From Flavobacteriales bacterium (lineage in GTDB: Bacteria > Bacteroidota > Bacteroidia > Flavobacteriales_D > Sanyastnellaceae): a stretch of 10,314 nt of DNA. This document shows positions 1 to 6,460 of this stretch, one piece after another; the stretch's first letter is position 1; each line of letters starts with the position of its first letter. Location: positions 1 to 10,314 of the forward strand of contig CANHYZ010000039.1 of assembly GCA_947464885.1 (NCBI GenBank), given 5' to 3'. A program made the translations under genes and the position numbers. The notes under the pieces were generated by a model. The model ran no database searches. It was not told the DNA's origin and worked only from the letters and a program-made list of their open reading frames with translations.

Positions 1-18
1 ACTTCCGAAAAAAACACC

Positions 19-72
19 CAGCGAGAAGGAGCCTCCCTTCCCTTTGGGAAGGGTTGGGGATGGGTCTCGCTG
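19..72. repeat. Nested palindromic intergenic element
   Basis: Outer 8-bp arms CAGCGAGA (19-26) and TCTCGCTG (65-72) are exact reverse complements. Inside them sits a perfect 8-bp hairpin, CCCTTCCC (35-42) and GGGAAGGG (46-53), with a TTT loop. The strands between the two stems (27-34 and 54-64) are purine/pyrimidine biased and could pair partly. There is no T-tract, so it does not look like a standard terminator. The form suits a dispersed REP- or MITE-like intergenic repeat, or a bidirectional RNA structure at the end of an upstream transcript. The symmetry is seen directly; its being dispersed in the genome is inference. Confidence 0.6.
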
Positions 73-115
73 ACCACCTAACCACCCCCAATTAACCATT
101 CCGGCCCTGCCGCAT

Positions 116-139
116 ATTCGCCACTCGCCATTCGCCACT
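116..139. repeat. Heptanucleotide tandem repeat, about 3.4 units
   Basis: The stretch reads ATTCGCC, ACTCGCC, ATTCGCC, ACT: a 7-bp period with alternating units, so 14 bp repeats exactly. It lies about 115 bp upstream of the kelch/LamG gene. The reverse complement of the array at 6039-6066 gives the same pattern with T in place of C in the unit (ATTCGTCACTCGTCATT), so both belong to one repeat family. Function unknown. Confidence 0.7.
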
Positions 140-202
140 ATTTTTACGTTTACTAACCAAACACGCCCGATTGCGCGAACGACCTATGCCCGAATGCTTA
201 TG

Positions 203-227
203 TATCGCAAGATTTGCGCAAACGATA
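203..227. promoter_or_regulatory. Palindromic site upstream of the kelch/LamG gene
   Basis: A perfect 10-bp palindrome TTTGCGCAAA (213-222) is followed by CGATA (223-227), which is complementary to TATCG at 203-207. CGCAA (206-210) can alternatively pair with TTGCG (214-218). It ends 28 bp before the ATG at 256, so it could be an operator or a leader hairpin. I cannot place a convincing Bacteroidota promoter (TTG / TAnnTTTG): TACGTTTA at 145-152 matches the -7 element except its last base, but no TTG lies at the right distance. Confidence 0.35.
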
Positions 228-255
228 AGATTAACCTAGAACAAAACGAATCATC

Positions 256-3200
256 ATGAAACACGTTTTTACAGTTTTCACTTCCCTACTACTTCTCCTT
301 GTGAGCGGTGCGCATGCACAGCAGTGGACGTGGCTCACCGGAGGGAATACACCAAACGTACTACCGAATTATTTGGATGATCCCGGCGGAAGGCAGGGCT
401 CTGCTATGTGGAGTGGGAACGACGGAAAAGTCTATGTTTTCGGTGGAAACAACTTTGAGGAAGGATTTTTCTATGCTGACTTATGGGCGTACGACACGCT
501 GGCTCAGCAATGGACTTTCGTAAGTGGTTCCCAAGAAGCTAACGCATATGGCATTTATGGCATGCAGGGTATAAGCGATGCAATGAGTCGCCCCGGCGCG
601 CGTCAGCAAGCGGCCTCTTGGGTGGACAATAATGGTAATCTTTGGCTTTTTGGTGGTTTGGGCTATGGCGCAACGACGGGTTATGGTGAACTCAATGACC
701 TTTGGATGTACTCGGTTCAAACGGGTTTGTGGACTTGGGTGAGTGGTTCATCAGAAACAAATTCATACGGTATGTATGGGGAGCTAGGTGTTCCGGCTAG
801 TTCAAACTCTCCCGGCTCAAGACATGAGTGTGCGTTTTGGTTACTCGACAATGATCTGTACTTATTTGGTGGCAGTGGTTTGAGTTCATTATCGATAGGC
901 TATCTCAATGACCTTTGGAAATATTCAATACAAGACAATCAATGGGTGTATCTCAGTGGGAGTATGACTGCAGATGTGCAAGGTAATTATGGGTCGCAAA
1001 ATATACCGAGCGCAACCAATCAGCCGGGAGCTCGTGCAGGCTCTTGTCAATGGGCATCGGAAAATAATTCAATGCTCTTTCTGTTTGGTGGCTCTGCCGC
1101 AATTACTACAGAACAACTGAACGACCTTTGGCAATACGACGTTACAACAAATACATGGACCTGGATTTCGGGCACAAGTGTGGGCAATCATCCCGGGGTA
1201 TCTGGTGAACTAGGCGTTCCCTCTGTCAACAATATTCCTGCTGGTCGCCTGCAGGCAGTTTCCTTCGCCCAAAACAACTACCTCTGGTTATTTGGTGGGT
1301 ATACAAATTATTACATCAACGATTTGTGGCGTTACAGTCTCAGTACCGGAGAGTGGACGTGGATGGGGGGAAGCACATTCCCGGGAGATACCGGATTTTA
1401 CATTGAACAAGGCCCTTCTGCATTTCCTAACTATCCAAGCAATAAAGAAGCTGCGACAGGATGCGTATCCGACAACGGCAAGTTCTGGTTATTCGGCGGA
1501 ACGGGATCTGTGGGTGGTGTGATGAATGATTTGTGGAAGCTGGAGGTTGCTCCCGATGCGCCCGCGTTGACGTGCAATCCTCTCCCGGCGAACCTCCAAC
1601 AAGGCCTCGTCGGCTACTGGCCCTTCTGCGGCAACGCGAATGATGAGAGTGGGAATGGGTTGAATGGACAATTGGTATATGACAATCTTCCGACTCTGAC
1701 ATCCGATCGCTTTGGAAATGCCAATAGCGCTTATAGCGTATCTACAGTAGGCAATGGTATTATACTGCCAGCCCCTGCTGCTGGAACATTCGCTAGCGGA
1801 GAAATGACTTATTCCATTTGGTATAACGAAGTAGTAAGTGATGACTTCATGCATATATTAACTGCTGCGGGTAAACCACTTTTGCTAGGTTATAATTCGA
1901 ACGGAATCAGGGCGTATGACGGGAATTCCTTTTATGTTGAAGCTCTGTCATCTGATTTGAGCGTTGGCGGCTGGAAAAACATTATTGCTGTATATCAACA
2001 GGACACCATCTCAGTTTATATCAACGGAGGTTTAGCGGTTTCACAAACTACCGGCTTTGACAGTGCAATTCCATATTTCGATGCAGAATGTCTTCTCGGA
2101 TTAACCTCGGGTGGCATGTATCCTTTCCTTGGTCAAATAGATGACGCAGCGCTTTGGAACCGCGCCCTCAACGCTGAAGAAGTTGCAAATTATTATGGCT
2201 CAACTTCTCCACCAACTGCTTGCGCTGCTTCAATTATGCAGGGCGATACCACATTGTGCGGTGGCACGTCTTTGACGCTGAGCGTTGCCCTATCCTCGAA
2301 TGATGCTAACTCTGGCGAGGGAATAACTGATGTGGACGGAAACTTCTATCCAACCATCGGAATTGGTGATCGCACATGGATGCAGAAAAACCTGGATGTA
2401 TCTCACTATCGGAATGGGGATGTTATTCCGCAGGTCACCGACTTTAATGAATGGGCCTTGCTCACAACCGGCGCTTGGTGCTGGTACAATAATGACAGCG
2501 CAACCTATGCCGCTACTTATGGAAAAATCTATAATTGGTATGCCGTAAATGACCCACGAGGACTTGCTCCTGAGGGCTACGAAATACCTTCCAATAGCGA
2601 CTTTGGCATGCTCACAGTGTTTATTGACCCCTCGGCTAATGCCGGTTGTTCTTCTTGCAATTTTAGTGAAACAGCAGGCGGCGCATTAAAGGAGGCGGGA
2701 ACAACAAATTGGTACGAAAATTCTGGAGCATCGAATAGCAGCCAGTTTACAGCGTTGCCCGGTGGTGTTCGAAATGAAACCGAGTTCCTATATCAATCCT
2801 ATCTCGCTCGCTTCTGGTCATCAACAGAAGCAGGCGCTGAAGAAGCATATCTGATGTCTCTTTCCTACGATGCTACGTATGCAGCAAGTAATGTGTTCTA
2901 TAAAAATTGGGGGCATTCCGTTCGTTGTATCAAATCAAATAATGTGTCTTATGCGTGGTCAACCGGAGATACAACTGCTGCCATCTATATCTCACCTCTT
3001 GAATCCGCAACCTACTACTGCACCATTACGGACCAGTTAGGAAATATATGTACTGATAGTGTTCATGTCACCGTAAACTCATGCGCTAATGACTGCCCAA
3101 CCTTAGACCCCGCCCTCCAAAACGGCCTCGTGGGCTACTGGCCTTTCTGCGGCAACGCGACTGATGAGAGTGGGAATGGAAACAACGGCGTCGTGAATGG

Positions 3201-5982
3201 CGCTGCGTTGGCGGAGGATCGGTTTGGGAATGCGGAAAGTGCTTATGAGCTAAATGGCTCTGATGAATACATTTCTGTGAGCTCTGATTCTATTGCGCTA
3301 TTACCCTCTGAAGAAATTACACTATCGGTATGGTTTAAAATCGATGCTGATGGCGCGTACAGTGGAAATAATTTATTGGGACCTCTTATGCGCTCTCGCT
3401 TTTACGGATATGTTGCATGGTATGACACTCTATCGACTTCGATTCAGGTAATTACACATCACGACAATAACGGTGAGATAATTGGTTCAGATACTAGAAC
3501 CCCATCGGGCGTTAATGATAACAACTGGCACTTACTCACAAGCACGTTCAACGGGGCTGTTTCTAATCTCTATTTGGATGGAGCACTTGTAGACTCTTAC
3601 GCCATCAGCGGTAACCTTTATTATGTTCCAGATGGGATTGTAGCATTTGGGCGCGATGGAAACAATCCAAGCCCTCTGACAGCCCATTATGCCGGCAAAC
3701 TCGACGATATCGGCATCTGGAACCGTGCCCTCACCGCTGAAGAAGTAGCGCTGCTGTATGGCAACTTCACACAAACCATCCCCGGTTGCACCGATCCTTC
3801 CGCCTTCAACTACAACCCGCAAGCGAACCAGAACGAAGGATGTCTGTACACCGCGAGCGTGTTTGTCTACAACGACCTCAACGGCAACGGTGAACACGAG
3901 AGCAACGAGCCCGGCCTATCGAACTGGCCGGTGGTCGGCAACGACATCAACGGTTTGCTGTGGACCAATGGCAACGGCAACGCGTTTGTGGCCGTGCCTC
4001 AGGGTGGCTATCAGTTCACCGTATTGAACACGACGGATAACTGGGTGAGCACTACAGAAGCATCCGGAATAGTAGCGGTAGGTAATAGCTGTATTGATCA
4101 GGCCGGTAACCCTGCACCTTGCCCCAACTCAATAGCAACTATCTCTTTCGGCTTGCAAGTCATCCCCGGTGAAGCCATCGTAGCTGCCGGTCCGTTCACG
4201 GGCTTCTGGGAAATTCTCCATTGCACTGATGGATACGAGTCAGGCGTGTACTTGGAAAACATCGGCTCGCAAACCGTGAGTGGTTTTATGACGCTCACGT
4301 GCGATCCGCTCTTTACACCGAATGCGAGCAGCTATTTCACAACCCCTCCTGTTGAAACAGGCCCCGGTTATGCGTTGTGGAACATAGCGGATTTCCTGCC
4401 GGGTGAATACGAACTGCTTTCTTACTTCGTACCCGGTCCCGGTGTCGAATACCTCAACGCGGTATTCAACTTCTCACTGGAACTTACCCTGCTCGATCCG
4501 CAAGGCAACATAATCTTTGATGAAACCTGGAATGTTTCGCCTGTTGTGGCTTGTGCTTACGACCCGAATGACCTAACAGGATTCCCTGAAACGCTTAGTC
4601 ATCTGCCAAGCCCGGAAAACGAAGGTTATACGATTGAACATTTTGTGCGCGAAGACGAGATGGTAGAGTTCCGCGTGCGCTTCCAGAACACGGGAACATT
4701 GCCCGCCGAAGACATTGACATCTACATTCCGATCGATGCTTCCGTATGGGATTTGAGCACCATCGAACCGCTGGCGCGCGCTGCGGATATGCAAGTGCTG
4801 TGCTTGCACGATGGCGGCGACATCGACTTCAGTCTGTATGATTCGCTGGAACATGAATTACCGGAAGGCGTCTCAGCAACCGACTTGCTCATCTTCAGTT
4901 TCGAAGACATCTTCCTGCCCGACAGCGCCAGCGATCCCGACGGCTCACAAGGGTATGTGTTCTTCCAGATGCAGGCAAAACACGGACTGGATGTCAACAC
5001 CGAACTCAACGCACAAGCGTTCATCTACTTCGAACAGAATCCTCCCATCACCACCAACGAAACGTATCACGTGATTTTCGATTGCAACTCATTTACACCG
5101 ATGGTGGGTGATGCTGAAATCTGTGATGGCGAAAGTTTGATTTTCGATGCCACACAACCTTATGTCGACGCCTATGAATGGCAGCTGAACAACGTGGTGA
5201 TAGGCAGTGCAGATACGCTGCAGTATCCCGCGGAAGTTGGAACCTACACCCTTGAACTCAACACGAAAAACGTGTTGTGTTCGCCAGGGGAGAATCATGA
5301 AGTAACGGTTATCGTGCATGAAATTCCGGAACTGGATTTACCGCTCAACGCTACGGTATGCGAAGGTGAAGAGCTGAACTACGAAGCTGAAAGTAACGGC
5401 AGTGTTACATGGTCGAACGGCGCAAATACCGGCGATACGTTCACTGCAGATCAAAGCTTCACCGTTACAGCAACGGCCACAGGCGAAGGTAATTGCAGCA
5501 CCAGCGAAGACTGGATGGTAACGGTAAACCCGCTGCCAAGTGCCGCCGTGGACAGCGCAAACTTTGTGCTCACTGCTATTGACGGTGTGGCGTGGCAGTG
5601 GTCGGTTAACGGCGCAGTCGATGCGACAACTCAAAGCATTACCGCAACGGTAAATGGTAACTACCAAGTGGAAATCACCAACGAGTTTGGATGTGTCGCG
5701 ATAAGCGATGTGATTGAAGTAGAATTACCGTCTTCAGTATTCGTGCATTCGTGGTCAACCCTCCACCTCTACCCGAACCCCATGACCACTGGCGCGCGCC
5801 TCGAACTACCGCAAGGCACCTTCGATGTTGCGCTCTACGACATCACGGGAGCATGCATACGCACCCTGTCAAAGCAACAAGGCACAGTTGTGATCGAGCG
5901 CGAGTCGTTGGCAAGCGGGGTGTATCAAGTGCGTGCTACGCAGGGAACGAAAAGCTCGAACATACGCCTTGTGATCAAATAA
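256..5982 (+). CDS. Giant multidomain T9SS-exported kelch/LamG/FISUMP surface protein
   Basis: A 1908-residue putative T9SS cargo protein, secreted or anchored at the cell surface; ligand unknown. Signal peptide 1-21 ends AHA before Gln22. Six kelch repeats (about 24-432) open with WxW-type segments near residues 24, 86, 159, 230, 301 and 367 and carry LWLFGG and LNDLW motifs, suggesting a six-bladed propeller. Next come LamG 1 (450-648, GLVGYWPF to LWNRAL), an Ig-like domain (about 660-941) split by a FISUMP domain (689-893), LamG 2 (957-1170), a GCTDPxAxNYNP linker (1177-1197), an SdrD-B-like segment (about 1200-1270), a YDPND/RFQNTGT (DUF7619-like) domain (about 1435-1605), Ig-like domains (about 1612-1825) and a T9SS type A sorting domain (1836-1908, YPNP). 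The ATG at 256 is chosen because it gives an ideal signal peptide. A terminator follows 22 bp after the stop codon. No catalytic motif was recognised, so an adhesive or glycan-binding role is inferred. Confidence 0.93.
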   Translation: MKHVFTVFTSLLLLLVSGAHAQQWTWLTGGNTPNVLPNYLDDPGGRQGSAMWSGNDGKVYVFGGNNFEEGFFYADLWAYDTLAQQWTFVSGSQEANAYGIYGMQGISDAMSRPGARQQAASWVDNNGNLWLFGGLGYGATTGYGELNDLWMYSVQTGLWTWVSGSSETNSYGMYGELGVPASSNSPGSRHECAFWLLDNDLYLFGGSGLSSLSIGYLNDLWKYSIQDNQWVYLSGSMTADVQGNYGSQNIPSATNQPGARAGSCQWASENNSMLFLFGGSAAITTEQLNDLWQYDVTTNTWTWISGTSVGNHPGVSGELGVPSVNNIPAGRLQAVSFAQNNYLWLFGGYTNYYINDLWRYSLSTGEWTWMGGSTFPGDTGFYIEQGPSAFPNYPSNKEAATGCVSDNGKFWLFGGTGSVGGVMNDLWKLEVAPDAPALTCNPLPANLQQGLVGYWPFCGNANDESGNGLNGQLVYDNLPTLTSDRFGNANSAYSVSTVGNGIILPAPAAGTFASGEMTYSIWYNEVVSDDFMHILTAAGKPLLLGYNSNGIRAYDGNSFYVEALSSDLSVGGWKNIIAVYQQDTISVYINGGLAVSQTTGFDSAIPYFDAECLLGLTSGGMYPFLGQIDDAALWNRALNAEEVANYYGSTSPPTACAASIMQGDTTLCGGTSLTLSVALSSNDANSGEGITDVDGNFYPTIGIGDRTWMQKNLDVSHYRNGDVIPQVTDFNEWALLTTGAWCWYNNDSATYAATYGKIYNWYAVNDPRGLAPEGYEIPSNSDFGMLTVFIDPSANAGCSSCNFSETAGGALKEAGTTNWYENSGASNSSQFTALPGGVRNETEFLYQSYLARFWSSTEAGAEEAYLMSLSYDATYAASNVFYKNWGHSVRCIKSNNVSYAWSTGDTTAAIYISPLESATYYCTITDQLGNICTDSVHVTVNSCANDCPTLDPALQNGLVGYWPFCGNATDESGNGNNGVVNGAALAEDRFGNAESAYELNGSDEYISVSSDSIALLPSEEITLSVWFKIDADGAYSGNNLLGPLMRSRFYGYVAWYDTLSTSIQVITHHDNNGEIIGSDTRTPSGVNDNNWHLLTSTFNGAVSNLYLDGALVDSYAISGNLYYVPDGIVAFGRDGNNPSPLTAHYAGKLDDIGIWNRALTAEEVALLYGNFTQTIPGCTDPSAFNYNPQANQNEGCLYTASVFVYNDLNGNGEHESNEPGLSNWPVVGNDINGLLWTNGNGNAFVAVPQGGYQFTVLNTTDNWVSTTEASGIVAVGNSCIDQAGNPAPCPNSIATISFGLQVIPGEAIVAAGPFTGFWEILHCTDGYESGVYLENIGSQTVSGFMTLTCDPLFTPNASSYFTTPPVETGPGYALWNIADFLPGEYELLSYFVPGPGVEYLNAVFNFSLELTLLDPQGNIIFDETWNVSPVVACAYDPNDLTGFPETLSHLPSPENEGYTIEHFVREDEMVEFRVRFQNTGTLPAEDIDIYIPIDASVWDLSTIEPLARAADMQVLCLHDGGDIDFSLYDSLEHELPEGVSATDLLIFSFEDIFLPDSASDPDGSQGYVFFQMQAKHGLDVNTELNAQAFIYFEQNPPITTNETYHVIFDCNSFTPMVGDAEICDGESLIFDATQPYVDAYEWQLNNVVIGSADTLQYPAEVGTYTLELNTKNVLCSPGENHEVTVIVHEIPELDLPLNATVCEGEELNYEAESNGSVTWSNGANTGDTFTADQSFTVTATATGEGNCSTSEDWMVTVNPLPSAAVDSANFVLTAIDGVAWQWSVNGAVDATTQSITATVNGNYQVEITNEFGCVAISDVIEVELPSSVFVHSWSTLHLYPNPMTTGARLELPQGTFDVALYDITGACIRTLSKQQGTVVIERESLASGVYQVRATQGTKSSNIRLVIK
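1603..1658 (+). repeat. LamG 5'-edge DNA repeat, copy 1
   Basis: Encodes the start of LamG 1 (GLVGYWPFCGNANDESGNG). It matches 3124-3179 at 53 of 56 bases, counted by eye, while the LamG interiors that follow have diverged strongly. Possible recombination or gene-conversion tract. Confidence 0.75.
3124..3179 (+). repeat. LamG 5'-edge DNA repeat, copy 2
   Basis: Encodes the start of LamG 2 (GLVGYWPFCGNATDESGNG). The three differences from 1603-1658 are two silent third-position changes (GTC/GTG, CCC/CCT) and AAT/ACT (Asn to Thr). A matching 3'-edge pair lies at 2155-2186 and 3718-3749 (29 of 32 bases). Confidence 0.75.
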
Positions 5983-6037
5983 TCTTTCTCGAAAACTGAA
6001 CATGAAAAGCCGCTTCCATTTAGGGGGCGGCTTTTTT
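5975..6037 (+). repeat. 63-bp direct repeat (gene end plus terminator), copy 1
   Basis: Identical base for base to 9255-9317. It starts inside the second-last sense codon, includes the final Lys codon and the TAA (5980-5982), a 22-bp spacer and the whole terminator through the T-tract. Identity breaks at 6038 (A versus C), then ATGAC is shared again. The coding sequence upstream is only weakly similar between the two genes. Confidence 0.95.
6005..6037 (+). terminator. Intrinsic terminator after the kelch/LamG gene
   Basis: The left arm AAAAGCCGC (6005-6013) pairs perfectly with GCGGCTTTT (6027-6035). Two G-U and two G-C pairs extend the stem to 13 bp (6005-6017 with 6023-6035) around a 5-base ATTTA loop. 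A run of six T (6032-6037) follows. Placed 22 bp after the stop codon, it separates this gene from the downstream lipoprotein/LamG pair. Confidence 0.92.
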
Positions 6038-6038
6038 A

Positions 6039-6066
6039 ATGACGAGTGACGAATGACAAGTGACTA
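6039..6066. repeat. Heptanucleotide tandem repeat, 4 units, reverse orientation
   Basis: Four units: ATGACGA, GTGACGA, ATGACAA, GTGACTA. The two 14-bp halves agree at 12 of 14 positions. Read on the minus strand it resembles the array at 116-139. It starts one base after the 63-bp terminator repeat ends. It is not repeated after the second terminator copy, so it is separate from that duplication. Confidence 0.7.
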
Positions 6067-6220
6067 TTGAAGACATAGCATTGGCCGCTGAGCATTCGGG
6101 GGTGTTTAGCGAGTATTCGTTGGCTCATGAGGATTGCATTTTCAAAATCTCATTAAACATGCCCGCCAACGAAATCGGCTTCATGATGACGTTCATCTTC
6201 TTACACCTTCGCATTGAAAA

Positions 6221-6245
6221 TGATACACACCAACGGTGTTGATCA
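6221..6245 (+). promoter_or_regulatory. Possible leader hairpin upstream of the lipoprotein gene
   Basis: ACACC (6227-6231) pairs with GGTGT (6235-6239) around an AAC loop. After a 2x2 mismatch, TGAT (6221-6224) pairs with ATCA (6242-6245). It lies 32 bp before the ATG at 6278. The rest of the 240-bp gap between terminator and lipoprotein gene shows no convincing gene and no promoter I can place. The hairpin is short and may be chance. Confidence 0.25.
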
Positions 6246-6277
6246 TACCAAATCCAACCAACCTAAACAAACACATC

Positions 6278-6430
6278 ATGAAAAGCATTATCCGTTTCAT
6301 TTCAATTCTAGCAGCAGTTGCCATCGTATTCTCTTCTTGCGCATCAAAGCATGGCATGGCCTACAATAAACACCTGAAGAATAATGGAAAGTGCCTGCTT
6401 TCTAGCGATGGTTGTGGTTGGGCTAAGTAA
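6278..6430 (+). CDS. Small lipoprotein of 50 residues, unknown function
   Basis: The protein has a basic N-terminus (MKSIIR), a hydrophobic segment (about 7-18) and a lipobox ending FSSC, so Cys21 is the likely lipidated residue. The mature part would be only 30 residues. It is basic (five Lys, two His, one Asp) and has two further cysteines (Cys39, Cys46) and a C-terminal GCGWAK. No acidic surface-export signal follows Cys21, so a periplasm-facing location is more likely than the cell surface. The ATG at 6278 is preferred over an in-frame upstream start at 6236, which would put 14 polar residues before the signal peptide; the leader also resembles that of the kelch/LamG gene. The stop codon is 30 bp before the next ATG and no terminator lies between, so cotranscription with the LamG gene is likely. 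I do not recognise the family. Confidence 0.8.
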   Translation: MKSIIRFISILAAVAIVFSSCASKHGMAYNKHLKNNGKCLLSSDGCGWAK

Positions 6431-6460
6431 TCATTCATCACCTTAAAAACATCTTCTACA

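Noticed and set aside
116..139. Possible CRISPR-like repeat
   Set aside because: Units are only 7 bp, directly abutting, with no spacers and no cas genes nearby.
1489..1854. 121-codon minus-strand ORF inside the kelch/LamG gene
   Set aside because: It lies opposite clear kelch and LamG coding sequence and its product has no family features. It is a shadow of the real frame.
3532..3897. 121-codon minus-strand ORF opposite LamG 2
   Set aside because: It is fully overlapped by the supported domain sequence and has no signal or motif of its own.
256..5982. Idea that the 1908-residue frame is an artefactual fusion of several genes
   Set aside because: One continuous frame with a single signal peptide at the start and a single sorting domain at the end, and no internal terminator, is normal for large T9SS cargo.
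6060..6242. 60-codon plus-strand ORF between the first terminator and the lipoprotein gene
   Set aside because: It starts with GTG inside the heptamer repeat, shows no recognisable domain, and its end overlaps the possible leader hairpin. Chance is the simplest explanation.
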